A stretch of DNA of 64,000 nucleotides, taken from assembly GCA_943789455.1 (NCBI GenBank), contig CALSUE010000001.1, forward strand, positions 313,001 to 377,000, given 5' to 3'. The notes below the pieces were generated by a model. The model made no database searches and was not told the DNA's origin. It saw nothing but the letters and a program-made list of their open reading frames with translations. Numbering within the stretch: the stretch's first letter is position 1; each line of letters begins with the position of its first letter. This document shows, in pieces, positions 18,336 through 27,333 of the stretch. Position numbers and translations under genes: made by a program. The DNA is from an uncultured Flavobacteriaceae bacterium (lineage in GTDB: Bacteria > Bacteroidota > Bacteroidia > Flavobacteriales > Flavobacteriaceae).

Positions 18336-18803
18336 ATGAAAAAATTTTTATTACCGTTTATTTTATCATTGTCAGTTGTTTTTATTACGTCTTGTAATAA
18401 AGAAAGCGCTTCTGTTAAAGTAAAGAAGGAAAACTTAGAAACTGCTAAAAAGAGAGATGTAGAAATCAGTAAAGGTGCTGCAGAAATTAAATTTGATATT
18501 ATAGAATATGATTTTGGTACTGTTAATGAAGGTGAAATTGTTGAGGCGAAGTACATGGTTACTAATGCTGGAAAAACAGATTTAATAATATCGAATGTTC
18601 AAGCATCTTGTGGATGTACCGTTCCAGTATGGCCAAAGGATCCAATTAAGCCAGGAGAATCAGCAGAGGTTTTAGCTAACTTTAATACAGCTGGTAAACC
18701 AAACAGACAATCTAAAACTCTAACTTTATTTACGAATACTGCTAAAGGTAGAGAAGTGCTAAGATTAAAAGGTTCTGTAACACCCAAAACATCTAAAAAC
18801 TAA
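18336..18803 (+). CDS. DUF1573 domain lipoprotein
   Basis: 155 residues. A lipoprotein signal peptide ends in the lipobox ITSC with C20. The rest is one DUF1573 Ig-like domain (YDFGTVNEGEIVEAKY...NVQASCGCTVPVWP...GESAEVLANFNTAGK). These proteins sit in the cell envelope of Bacteroidota, with unknown function. It lies 32 nt after nusB and 2 nt before yajC, so it belongs to that operon. Confidence 0.88.
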   Translation: MKKFLLPFILSLSVVFITSCNKESASVKVKKENLETAKKRDVEISKGAAEIKFDIIEYDFGTVNEGEIVEAKYMVTNAGKTDLIISNVQASCGCTVPVWPKDPIKPGESAEVLANFNTAGKPNRQSKTLTLFTNTAKGREVLRLKGSVTPKTSKN

Positions 18804-18805
18804 TA

Positions 18806-19132
18806 ATGTTTCAAAATATAATATTACAAGTTTCACCGTCAGAAGGTTTTGGTGGTATGATGCTACCTATGTTAGCGCTTTTAGTTGTTTTTTATCTCTT
18901 TATGATATTACCTCAAAATAGAAAACGTAAAAAAGAAAAAAAATTCATAACTGAATTGAAAAAGGGTTCTAAAGTGGTTACCTCCAGTGGTATTCATGGC
19001 AAGTTAACTGAAATGAATGAAAAAGATGGAACCGTTACTATTGAAACTGGTGCAGGAAAAATAAAATTCGAACAGGCAGCAATTTCTGTTGAATTGAGTA
19101 AAAAATTCGCTCCTTCCTCAGTAAAGAAATAA
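18806..19132 (+). CDS. yajC: Preprotein translocase subunit YajC
   Basis: 108 residues. One transmembrane helix (about 17-34) is followed by the conserved cytoplasmic part (ILPQNRKRKKEKKF..LKKGSKVVTSSGIHGKL). YajC is an accessory of the SecDF-YajC complex at the inner membrane. It starts 2 nt after the DUF1573 gene. A terminator follows. Confidence 0.93.
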   Translation: MFQNIILQVSPSEGFGGMMLPMLALLVVFYLFMILPQNRKRKKEKKFITELKKGSKVVTSSGIHGKLTEMNEKDGTVTIETGAGKIKFEQAAISVELSKKFAPSSVKK

Positions 19133-19152
19133 GTTAAATTTATCTAAATAAT

Positions 19153-19184
19153 AAAAGTGAGCTATTTATAGTTCACTTTTTTTT
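19153..19184 (+). terminator. Terminator after yajC
   Basis: AGTGAGCTAT pairs with ATAGTTCACT, preceded by A's and followed by a run of eight T's. It should reduce read-through into the YbbR gene, which has its own TAATTTTG -7-like element at 19190-19197. Confidence 0.8.
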
Positions 19185-19242
19185 GTGCTTAATTTTGTCT
19201 TTGTGTGTAGATTAATTAGCTTGCAAACATATATATCATCTT

Positions 19243-20193
19243 ATGAGCCAAAATAACACAGGAATTAATAAAATGTATTCTTCATTTATTTTGTTTTTTC
19301 TACTCTCAGTTGTTTTTTGGTTTATGACCAAATTATCCAAAGAATACGAAGGAACCATAAAATACCCTGTTGTTTATAATAATTTACCAGACAATAAATT
19401 ACTTCAAGAAAATCCTTTAGATTTTATTGAAGTATATGTTAAGGCTTCTGGGTTTAAATTAATTTCTGCCAAAGTTTCACCAAACAAACTCAAAATTGAT
19501 GCCTCTAACATTTATTATAAATCTTTGACAGATTATTATTTATTAGTTTCTCAGCAAAAATTAGCGATTCAAAAGCAAATGACTGCAGGTGTTGAAATAG
19601 ATCATTTTATAAAGGATTCAATTGCATTTAATCTAGGACTATTGAAGGCTAAAACTATTCCAGTAAATTTAAAATCTGATTTAACTTTTGCTGATGGTTA
19701 CGAATTGAAAGAAGCTATTAATATTAGCCCTGATTCGATATTAATAAAAGGTCCAGAATCAATATTGGATACCATCTCTTTTGTTTCAACAGCTCTTTTT
19801 CAAAAAAAACAGCTAAATTCTTCGATTAAAGAAATTATAAGTATTGAAAAATTTTCTAAAGAATCTAACATTAGAACACAGCAAGATAAAATTGAAATTT
19901 CTGCAATAGTAGAGGAGTTTACAGAGGGTGAAATTGAGGTTCCTGTAACCATAATAAACCCCCCTAAGAACAATTCAATTAATACTTTTCCTAAACTTGT
20001 AAAAATCACCTATAAAGTTGCACTTTCTAATTTTAACAAGATAACAAGTTCAGCTTTCTTGATTGAATGTGATTATAATATATCAAAAGCCAATAATTTA
20101 CCTTATTTGATACCGAAATTAGTCGAAAGTTCCTCATTAGTAAGAAATATTAGAATAACCCCTTTAAAAATCGATTTTATAATCAATAAATAA
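19243..20193 (+). CDS. YbbR-like (CdaR-like) domain protein
   Basis: 316 residues. One N-terminal transmembrane helix (about 12-29) is followed by an extracytoplasmic region of beta-rich YbbR-like repeats (PVVYNNLPDNKLL..., then IPVNLKSDLTFADGYELKEAINISPDSILIKGP split over two segments). In Firmicutes, CdaR regulates the c-di-AMP cyclase. No cyclase gene is adjacent here, so the role is open. The stop is one base from the coaE start. Confidence 0.8.
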   Translation: MSQNNTGINKMYSSFILFFLLSVVFWFMTKLSKEYEGTIKYPVVYNNLPDNKLLQENPLDFIEVYVKASGFKLISAKVSPNKLKIDASNIYYKSLTDYYLLVSQQKLAIQKQMTAGVEIDHFIKDSIAFNLGLLKAKTIPVNLKSDLTFADGYELKEAINISPDSILIKGPESILDTISFVSTALFQKKQLNSSIKEIISIEKFSKESNIRTQQDKIEISAIVEEFTEGEIEVPVTIINPPKNNSINTFPKLVKITYKVALSNFNKITSSAFLIECDYNISKANNLPYLIPKLVESSSLVRNIRITPLKIDFIINK

Positions 20194-20194
20194 T

Positions 20195-20794
20195 ATGATA
20201 ATTGGAATAACAGGGGGTATAGGTAGTGGAAAATCCTTAATAGCCAAAGAACTTTGTTCCTTTGGAAATACAGTTTACTATCATGCCGATGAAGAGGCAA
20301 AACAGTTAGTTAATAACTCGACTTCAATTAAAAATAAAATTATTGAAACATTTGGAGAAGAAAGTTATTGTGAAGATAAATTAAATCGAAAATATATCTC
20401 TGAATTGGTTTTTAAAGATCCTGTATCATTAGGAAAGTTAAATGGTATTATTCATCCAGAGGTTAAAATTCATTTTAAAAATTTCATAAAAAGTCAAAAA
20501 ACAAATGCATTGATTTTATATGAAAATGCAATTTTATTTGAAACAAACAGCGATCTACTATGTGATTTCATTATTTCAATAACTGCTCCAAAAGAACTAA
20601 GAATAAAAAGGGTTATGGTTAGAGATGATGTGCCGAAAAAACAAGTTCAAGGTATTATAAAAAATCAATGGACTGACACTAAAAGAAATTTATTGTCAAA
20701 TTACACCATTGAAAATATCAATAAAGAAGAAACAATGTTAAAAATTAAATATATATTTAATATTTTAACAAAAAATCAATTTTATTTTCAATAA
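20195..20794 (+). CDS. coaE: Dephospho-CoA kinase
   Basis: 199 residues. The N-terminal P-loop GITGGIGSGKS (residues 4-14) and a downstream HPEVKIHF motif define CoaE, which phosphorylates dephospho-CoA in the last step of CoA synthesis in the cytoplasm. It starts one base after the YbbR-like gene stops, so the two are coupled. Confidence 0.93.
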   Translation: MIIGITGGIGSGKSLIAKELCSFGNTVYYHADEEAKQLVNNSTSIKNKIIETFGEESYCEDKLNRKYISELVFKDPVSLGKLNGIIHPEVKIHFKNFIKSQKTNALILYENAILFETNSDLLCDFIISITAPKELRIKRVMVRDDVPKKQVQGIIKNQWTDTKRNLLSNYTIENINKEETMLKIKYIFNILTKNQFYFQ

Positions 20795-20883
20795 ATTTCC
20801 CATTTTTTGTTAAATTTTACTTAAATACTTAAGTTCTTCTGTTAATCTAAGTTAAATAAAAACATTAACAACTTTTATAACCC

Positions 20884-20891
20884 TATTTTTG
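20884..20891 (+). promoter_or_regulatory. Candidate -7 element (TATTTTTG) at the sensor kinase start
   Basis: Matches TAnnTTTG and ends 4 nt before the ATG at 20896. Transcription would start at or next to the ATG. No clear TTG is present at the -33 position. Confidence 0.4.
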
Positions 20892-20895
20892 AGTA

Positions 20896-22482
20896 ATGGG
20901 AAAGAAAATATTTGTCTTGATAGTTGTATTGATGAGCATTTCTTTAATTGGAATTGTTGCTGTTCAATTGTATTGGATAAATAATACTATAGAAAGTAGA
21001 AATATTCAATTTCGAGGCGATGTAAAAAAAGCTTTAGCTAGAACTTCTGAACGTTTAGAACTGAAGGAGGAAGTTGTCTTTTACAATAAAATAGAAAGTT
21101 TTATTAAAACAAAAAGATTTCTCAACAAGGCACAGATTAAAAACTTTTTAATTCAACAGATTGATACTACTAGTAAAAGTCGTTATTCTTTCGGTACAAC
21201 AATTATTGAGGAAGATTTTAAAATACCAGTTTTGGATATACTGGAAAAAAATAGTTTTTATGATAATGATTCACTTTTAATTAAAAAACTTACTACAAAA
21301 AGAGATCATTTTATAGGAACCTTTATTTCAGGTGATAATGAGTTTAAGACTGTTTTTAATGAAAAAAAAATATCATCTATAGATACTGAAAATTTTGACA
21401 GAAAATTACTTTCTGATGTTTTTAAAGAATTTTATAAGAAAGTTTTTCCTATTGAAGAAAGAATCAATAATAGAGAGCTTAATGTTGTTTTAAACGAAGA
21501 GTTAAAGAAAAATAACATTGATATTAAATATAAATATGGAGTTTATAATAATGATTTAGCTACAAAACTTAAATCTGGATACTATACTATTAATCCTGAA
21601 AAAAGCCAAAGTTATCCCTTATTCATAAACAATGAAGGTATAAGCAACTATACTCTTTACATTGATTTTCCTGATAAAAACAAGCATATTTTATCAGATA
21701 TTTCATACATTTTGTTATTGTCGCTGTTCTTCATTTTTATTATTGTTATTGCTTTCTCTAGTTCTCTTTATCAATTAGTGAAACAGAAAAAAATATCAGA
21801 AATAAAGACGGACTTTATCAACAACATGACTCATGAATTTAAAACACCCATTGCTACAATAAATCTCGCTTTAGATTCTATTAAAAACCCTAAAATTATA
21901 AATGACCAAGATAAAGTTCTTCGTTATATAAATATGATTCGAGAAGAGAATAAAAGAATGCATGGTCAAGTAGAAAATGTTTTGCGAATTTCTAGGCTAG
22001 AGAAAAATCAAATTGAAATCAGTACAGACGCTTCAGATTTACATGATGTAATTGATGATGCTATTTCTCACGTAAGTCTTCTTACGTTGGATAAAAAAGG
22101 TTCAATAACGACACACCTAGAAGCAATTCAGTCAGAAATTTTGGCAAATCAGTTTCACATGACTAATGTTTTAGTAAATATCTTAGAAAATGCATTAAAA
22201 TATTCAGAAGACAAACCAAAAATTGATGTATTTACAGAAAGTACAAATAAAAACTTATTGATTAAAATTGAAGATAAAGGAATAGGAATGAGCAAAAATG
22301 TTCAAAAACATATTTTTGACAAATTCTACAGAGAACAAAAAGGAAATATTCACGATGTTAAAGGTCATGGTTTAGGCTTAGCTTACGTAAAAGAAATTAT
22401 CGACATCCATCACGGAACGGTTTTTGTTGATAGTGAAAAAGGAAAAGGAAGTACATTCACAATTAAATTACCATTAATTTAA
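20896..22482 (+). CDS. Sensor histidine kinase (two-component)
   Basis: 528 residues. Transmembrane helices at about 5-27 and 268-290 enclose a ~240-residue periplasmic sensor of no recognised family. The cytoplasmic part has a HisKA dimerisation domain with the phospho-accepting His in MTHEFKTP (about residue 313) and a HATPase domain with N-box ILENALKYS, G1 DKGIGMS and G2 GHGLGLAYV. The response regulator gene starts 10 nt downstream. The pair resembles RprX/RprY of Bacteroidota. The signal is unknown. Confidence 0.92.
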   Translation: MGKKIFVLIVVLMSISLIGIVAVQLYWINNTIESRNIQFRGDVKKALARTSERLELKEEVVFYNKIESFIKTKRFLNKAQIKNFLIQQIDTTSKSRYSFGTTIIEEDFKIPVLDILEKNSFYDNDSLLIKKLTTKRDHFIGTFISGDNEFKTVFNEKKISSIDTENFDRKLLSDVFKEFYKKVFPIEERINNRELNVVLNEELKKNNIDIKYKYGVYNNDLATKLKSGYYTINPEKSQSYPLFINNEGISNYTLYIDFPDKNKHILSDISYILLLSLFFIFIIVIAFSSSLYQLVKQKKISEIKTDFINNMTHEFKTPIATINLALDSIKNPKIINDQDKVLRYINMIREENKRMHGQVENVLRISRLEKNQIEISTDASDLHDVIDDAISHVSLLTLDKKGSITTHLEAIQSEILANQFHMTNVLVNILENALKYSEDKPKIDVFTESTNKNLLIKIEDKGIGMSKNVQKHIFDKFYREQKGNIHDVKGHGLGLAYVKEIIDIHHGTVFVDSEKGKGSTFTIKLPLI

Positions 22483-22492
22483 AAAAATAAAC

Positions 22493-23191
22493 ATGGGAAG
22501 TAAAAAGATTTTATTAGTAGAAGATGATCCAAATTTTGGAACAGTATTAAAAGATTATTTAGCATTAAATGATTATAACGTTACTCATGCTAAAGACGGT
22601 ATTGAGGGCTTAATTATGTTTAAAAACAATGATTTTGATCTTTGTATTCTGGATGTAATGATGCCACGAAAAGATGGTTTTTCTCTTGCTCAAGATATTC
22701 GATCTAAAAACAAAGAAATCCCAATTATATTTTTAACAGCAAAAACACTTAAAGAAGACGTTTTAAAAGGTTATCAAGTTGGTGCTGATGATTACTTAAA
22801 TAAACCATTTGACTCAGAAGTTTTATTGTTTAAAATTAAAGCGATTTTACAAAGAAAAGAATCGGATACTTCAGCTGAAAACGAGCAATTTGAATTTAAT
22901 ATTGGTGGTTTTTTCTTCAATTCTAAGTTACGCCACTTATCAGTTGGAGAAGATGAACCACAAAAATTATCACCAAAAGAAAGTAAGCTTTTACGCATGC
23001 TAGCATTACACAAAAATGATTTAATGCCAAGAGAACTTGCACTAACAAAAATATGGAGAGATGACAATTATTTTACATCTAGAAGTATGGATGTATATAT
23101 TGCAAAACTTAGAAAATATTTAAAAAATGATGATACTGTAGAAATTTTAAATATTCATGGAGAAGGGTTTAGATTAGTAGATAAAAACTAA
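22493..23191 (+). CDS. OmpR-family response regulator
   Basis: 232 residues. The receiver domain has acidic residues D11/D12, the phosphorylation site D54 (ILDVMMP) and the conserved lysine in YLNKPF. A C-terminal winged helix of the OmpR/PhoB type follows (LSPKESKLLRML...SRSMDVYIAKLRKYL...NIHGEGFRL). It is co-transcribed with the kinase 10 nt upstream and is probably a DNA-binding regulator of the RprY type. Confidence 0.93.
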   Translation: MGSKKILLVEDDPNFGTVLKDYLALNDYNVTHAKDGIEGLIMFKNNDFDLCILDVMMPRKDGFSLAQDIRSKNKEIPIIFLTAKTLKEDVLKGYQVGADDYLNKPFDSEVLLFKIKAILQRKESDTSAENEQFEFNIGGFFFNSKLRHLSVGEDEPQKLSPKESKLLRMLALHKNDLMPRELALTKIWRDDNYFTSRSMDVYIAKLRKYLKNDDTVEILNIHGEGFRLVDKN

Positions 23192-23251
23192 CTATTACTT
23201 TTCACATATTTTTAAACCTCTGATTTAATAGTTCGTATTTTTAAATATTTT

Positions 23252-23872
23252 ATGGCATTTTTTGTAAAAGTTTATGATGAAAACCCTAATACTTCAGTAA
23301 TTAACAAGGTAGTAGAAGTTCTAAAAAAAGGAGGTATTATTATTTATCCCACAGATACAGTTTATGGGTTGGGTTGTGATATCACAAATGCAAAGGCTGT
23401 TGAAAAAATTGCAAGAATAAAAGGAATTAAGGTAGATAAATCTAATTTTTCATTTATTTGTAATGACCTAAGCCATCTTTCTGATTATGTAAAGCAAATC
23501 GATACACCAACGTATAAGCTTCTTAAAAGAGCTTTGCCTGGTCCTTATACCTTTATACTTCCAGGGAGTAAATCATTACCTAAAGTATTTAAAAAGAAAA
23601 AAACGGTAGGAATTCGTATTCCCAATAATAATATAGTTAGAGCTATAGTAGAGGCCTTAGGTAATCCAATTATATCTACCTCCATTCATGATGAAGACGA
23701 TGTTATAGAATATACTACAGATCCAGAGTTAATTTTTGAAAAATGGAAGCATCTAGTAGATGGGGTTATAGATGGCGGTTTTGGTGACAACTTAGCATCT
23801 ACAATTATAGATCTCACAGATTCTATACCCAAAATAATTAGAGAGGGTAAAGGAGCTATAGACATTCTATAA
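23252..23872 (+). CDS. Sua5/YciO/YrdC family protein (putative threonylcarbamoyl-AMP synthase)
   Basis: 206 residues covering one YrdC domain: GGIIIYPTDTVYGLGCD near residues 29-45, PGPYTFILP and VGIRIPNN. The family makes threonylcarbamoyl-AMP for the tRNA t6A modification. The sequence is closer to the YciO branch, whose activity is less certain. It lies alone, convergent with the glycosyltransferase gene with 2 nt between stops. Confidence 0.88.
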   Translation: MAFFVKVYDENPNTSVINKVVEVLKKGGIIIYPTDTVYGLGCDITNAKAVEKIARIKGIKVDKSNFSFICNDLSHLSDYVKQIDTPTYKLLKRALPGPYTFILPGSKSLPKVFKKKKTVGIRIPNNNIVRAIVEALGNPIISTSIHDEDDVIEYTTDPELIFEKWKHLVDGVIDGGFGDNLASTIIDLTDSIPKIIREGKGAIDIL

Positions 23873-23874
23873 TT

Positions 23875-24873
23875 TTACCGTAAATTTTTAAATTGTTTCC
23901 TTCTCAATATAAAATATTGCCAAACAACGCTTGTGTGTAGATTGTAGTTGTATTTTTTTTGTAATTTTTTTCTTTTCTGTAAAAATTTATAGAAATTTTT
24001 ATACACACTTATATGTGCTCTAACAATAGCCCAGGTGTGAATGGGTCTGAACTCTACTAAAAATTTGATTCCTGCTACACCATCCAACACTAGGCGTGAA
24101 AAAACAACAAATAAAAACCATTGTTTAGGTACATTTTTTATGACATTAAGTAAGCTATTTCTAAAGTTTAAGAATGTTTTTTGAGGATTAGTTTCTTGAA
24201 GTGTAGCTCCTCCTATATGATATACAGATGAACTTCCGACATATTTTATATCATACCCTTCATTTTGAGCTCTCCAACATAAATCTACTTCTTCTTGATG
24301 AGCAAAATAGTCTTCATCAAATCCATTTAAAAGGTGGTATACTTCAGACCTTATAAAAAAACAAGCACCTGACGCCCAAAAGATTTCTGTTATATCGTTA
24401 TATTGATTTGTGTCTCTTTCCAAATCATTAAATACCCGACCTCTACAATACGGATAGCCATATAAATCTATAAAACCCCCTCCAGCGCCAGCATATTCAA
24501 AAGTGTCTTTCTGTTTATAATCAAGAATTTTTGGTTGAATTATAGCGGTATTTTTCTCGTTCTTAAAAACTTCTAAAATTGGAGAGATCCAATTTTGAGT
24601 TACTTCAATATCAGAGTTTATTAAACAATAGATATCTGCATCGATACTTTTTAAAGCATCATTGTATCCTTTGGCATAACCCCCATTAGTGGTATTTTCT
24701 ACCACATGAACCAAAGGAAAAAATTCTTTTATATAAGCAATAGAATTGTCTGTACTTGCATTGTCAGCAACATAAATATCTGCTAATTCTGAACTAAAAT
24801 TAACGATAGATGGTAAAAATTGTTCTAACAATTTTTTACCATTCCAATTTAATATGACTATAGCTGTTTTCAA
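23875..24873 (-). CDS. Family 2 glycosyltransferase
   Basis: 332 residues. The GT-A fold shows an N-terminal nucleotide-binding strand (TAIVILNWNGKK), ADNASTDNS, an acidic metal-site motif (LINSDIEV, near residue 93) and the acceptor-site motif GFDEDYFAHQEEVDLCWR typical of rhamnosyl- and related transferases. The C-terminal ~80 residues include a hydrophobic stretch. The start is a TTG at 24873, which gives the usual N-terminus. Likely builds surface polysaccharide or glycoprotein glycans. The sugar is unknown. Confidence 0.9.
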   Translation of the reverse strand: MKTAIVILNWNGKKLLEQFLPSIVNFSSELADIYVADNASTDNSIAYIKEFFPLVHVVENTTNGGYAKGYNDALKSIDADIYCLINSDIEVTQNWISPILEVFKNEKNTAIIQPKILDYKQKDTFEYAGAGGGFIDLYGYPYCRGRVFNDLERDTNQYNDITEIFWASGACFFIRSEVYHLLNGFDEDYFAHQEEVDLCWRAQNEGYDIKYVGSSSVYHIGGATLQETNPQKTFLNFRNSLLNVIKNVPKQWFLFVVFSRLVLDGVAGIKFLVEFRPIHTWAIVRAHISVYKNFYKFLQKRKKLQKKYNYNLHTSVVWQYFILRRKQFKNLR

Positions 24874-24926
24874 GTTTACAAATCTAGTACATCTAAATCG
24901 TTCTTGTTACTAAATAGATGCTAAAA

Positions 24927-25367
24927 TTAGTAGCTTGGAATATCTTCTAAAAAAATATAAGTTTCTCTAGTGGTATCTATTTGACAGAAATAATGAGCTA
25001 ATCCATTGGTTACCATTAAATATTTTGAATTTGCAGTGAGGTTATATCGTGCAATTTGGTCGAAAGTAGTTTGTGTAATTTTTACACTCGGTGCTTTGCA
25101 TTCTATTAAAACTTCAGGAGTCCCCAGTTTATTATATACTACAATATCAGTTCTTTTTACTCTCGCATTAATTTTGAGTTGTTTTTCTACAGCAATTAAA
25201 GAAATAGGGTAGTTTTTTTCTTTAAGTAAGAAATGAACTACATGTTGCCTCACCCATTCTTCAGGTGTTAAAATCACATATTTTTTTCTAACGATATCAA
25301 AAATAAGTGTCTTATTTTCGTTAGTTTTGAGTTTAAATGCATAGGATGGAAAATTTAGTTCTTGCAT
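24927..25367 (-). CDS. HsdR N-terminal-like nuclease-fold protein (orphan)
   Basis: 146 residues from the ATG at 25367; a longer frame to 25445 would overlap holA and lacks family support. The protein is a single type I restriction HsdR_N-like domain: RQHVVHFLLKEKNYP, then KRTDIVVYNK and VLIECKAPS. The Asp and the ExK (ECK) pair make up a PD-(D/E)xK nuclease site. There is no helicase domain and no hsdM or hsdS nearby. This small family is conserved in Bacteroidota next to housekeeping genes and has no known role. It is divergent from holA. Confidence 0.82.
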   Translation of the reverse strand: MQELNFPSYAFKLKTNENKTLIFDIVRKKYVILTPEEWVRQHVVHFLLKEKNYPISLIAVEKQLKINARVKRTDIVVYNKLGTPEVLIECKAPSVKITQTTFDQIARYNLTANSKYLMVTNGLAHYFCQIDTTRETYIFLEDIPSY

Positions 25368-25427
25368 GGGGTTAAATGTAGTAAAAACTAGATTAATGTT
25401 TTTGCATCTCACATAAGTTGGTATTGT

Positions 25428-26429
25428 ATGAATGAAATAAATCAAATAGTTTCTGATATTAAAAATGGAGCAGTAAAGCCTATCTATTTTTTAATGGGTG
25501 AGGAACCCTATTATATTGATAAAATATCAGATTTTATAGAAGATACTATTCTAGTTGAGGAAGAAAAAGGTTTTAATCAAACAGTGATGTATGGGAGAGA
25601 TGTTTCTGTTGAAGATATTATAGGAGCTGCCAAACGTTTTCCTATGATGGCAGAAAAGCAAGTTATTATAGTAAAAGAAGCTCAAGATTTAAGTAGAACT
25701 ATAGAAAAATTAGTTTCCTATGCTAGCAACCCTCAACTCTCCACTGTGTTGGTGCTTAATTATAAGTACAAGAAATTGGATAGACGAAAAGCGTTGTTTA
25801 AAGCTATTCATAAAATAGGTTTGGTTTTTGAAAGTAAACGCTTGTATGAAAATCAAGTTGCTGATTGGATACGAAGAGTACTAGGAGGTAAAAACTATCA
25901 AGTAGAACCTAAAGCAGCTCAAATGTTAGTAGATTTTTTAGGAACAGATTTAAGTAAAATTAATAATGAATTAGAAAAACTTATTACTATTCTTCCTCTA
26001 AATACGATCATTACTCCAAATCATATAGAAGCCAATATTGGAATCTCTAAAGACTTTAATAATTTTGAATTACGTAAAGCCGTAGGGGAGAAAAATATTT
26101 TTAAAGCCAATCAAATTATACAGTATTTTGCTCAAAATCCTAAGAATAACCCTCTAGTAATGACTATATCTTTGTTGAATAGTTTTTTTTCTCAACTCTT
26201 AATTTATCACGGTTTACAAAATAAATCTAGAGATCAGGTTGCCAAATCTTTAGGTATAAGACCCTTTTTTGTAACAGATTATGTAACTGCAGCTCGAAAT
26301 TATCCTATGCGAAAGGCAGCTCAAATTATCTCTATGTTAAGAGATGCTGATGTAAAAAGTAAAGGAGTAGGGGCTAGCCAATCTCACAGAGATATTTTAA
26401 AAGAGCTACTTTTTAAAATATTGCATTAA
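25428..26429 (+). CDS. holA: DNA polymerase III subunit delta
   Basis: 333 residues. The N-terminus (IYFLMGEEPYYIDKI) and the later LGTDLSKINNELEKL and ALLFKAIH-type regions match the delta subunit of the clamp loader, which opens the sliding clamp. It is divergent from the HsdR_N-like gene and convergent with the importer operon. Two small hairpins lie just downstream. Confidence 0.92.
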   Translation: MNEINQIVSDIKNGAVKPIYFLMGEEPYYIDKISDFIEDTILVEEEKGFNQTVMYGRDVSVEDIIGAAKRFPMMAEKQVIIVKEAQDLSRTIEKLVSYASNPQLSTVLVLNYKYKKLDRRKALFKAIHKIGLVFESKRLYENQVADWIRRVLGGKNYQVEPKAAQMLVDFLGTDLSKINNELEKLITILPLNTIITPNHIEANIGISKDFNNFELRKAVGEKNIFKANQIIQYFAQNPKNNPLVMTISLLNSFFSQLLIYHGLQNKSRDQVAKSLGIRPFFVTDYVTAARNYPMRKAAQIISMLRDADVKSKGVGASQSHRDILKELLFKILH

Positions 26430-26467
26430 TAGAATAACAGTTAATTTTCACTCTGCCTTTTTAACCT

Positions 26468-26506
26468 CATTAGTTACAACAGTAGCTAACTCTTTAAATT
26501 GAGTTA
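26468..26506. other. Two adjacent hairpins in the convergent intergenic region
   Basis: TTAGTTAC-aaca-GTAGCTAA (26470-26489, one G-T pair) and TAACTC-N8-GAGTTA (26487-26506) overlap slightly, so they could be alternative folds. Neither is followed by a strong T-run on either strand. They may act in 3' end formation of holA and the importer mRNA. Confidence 0.35.
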
Positions 26507-26535
26507 TTATAACTTAATGATTTGAAAAAGTAAAA

Positions 26536-27333
26536 TCATGATTCTTTAGTTATGATAAACTGTTCTAAACTTGAGTTAAAGCTAACAATTTCAGATGAAA
26601 ATAAATGATCAAAAGAATTTCCTTCAATGAGTACTTTTTTATTACCAGCTACAACTTCTTTATCTGTCAATAAAATAAGCTGATCAGCAGAATTGATAGC
26701 TAAATTTACTTCGTGAGTAGTTGTGATAATCGTTTTATTAGTTTCTTTTGAAAGTTTTTTTAGTAGTTTGAAAATTTTGATAGTATGATGCATGTCTAGA
26801 TGAGCTGTGGGTTCATCTAATAGGATGATTTGGGTATCTTGAGCTAATGCTCTGGCTATTAAAACGCGTTGCAATTGTCCGTCACTTAATTCATTAAAAT
26901 GTCTGTTAGCTAGGGGTAGCGTTTCTGTTTGTTCTAAAGCCCAGTTGATTTTTTCCGCATCTTTTTTTCCTAATCTTCCAATCCAATTTGTATAAGGTTG
27001 TCTGCCTAGAGCTACTAGTTCGTAAACAGTTAATTGGCTCTCGGGTAAACGCTCTGTGAGTACAAGGCTTATTAGAACAGACAGTTCTTTATTGCTGTAG
27101 GATTGGATACTTTTTCCCTGAATGAATACATCTCCTGAAATAGCATCTTGTACTCCTGTAAGTGTTCTTAATAGTGTAGATTTACCAATTCCATTTTTAC
27201 CTAAAATACCTATAAATTCACCCTTATGTAATTTAAGACTGATATTTTTTTGAATCGTTAATACAGATTTTTTTTGCTGATATCCAATGTGCAAATTCTT
27301 TGTTTCGATACTATTTTTAACTGAAGAACTCAT
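26536..27333 (-). CDS. FecE/BtuD-type ABC importer ATPase
   Basis: 265 residues from an ATG at 27333 that overlaps the permease stop (ATGA). A start 33 nt further upstream is possible but lacks this coupling. Walker A GKNGIGKST, signature LSDGQLQR and Walker B ILLDEPTAHLD are intact. Partner permease and gene order fit the iron-siderophore/heme/vitamin B12 class. No solute-binding protein or TonB receptor is adjacent, so the substrate is open. Confidence 0.9.
   Translation of the reverse strand: MSSSVKNSIETKNLHIGYQQKKSVLTIQKNISLKLHKGEFIGILGKNGIGKSTLLRTLTGVQDAISGDVFIQGKSIQSYSNKELSVLISLVLTERLPESQLTVYELVALGRQPYTNWIGRLGKKDAEKINWALEQTETLPLANRHFNELSDGQLQRVLIARALAQDTQIILLDEPTAHLDMHHTIKIFKLLKKLSKETNKTIITTTHEVNLAINSADQLILLTDKEVVAGNKKVLIEGNSFDHLFSSEIVSFNSSLEQFIITKES

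Noticed and set aside
24927..25367. Type I restriction-modification system
   Set aside because: Only the N-terminal nuclease-like domain is present. No helicase, methylase or specificity gene lies nearby.
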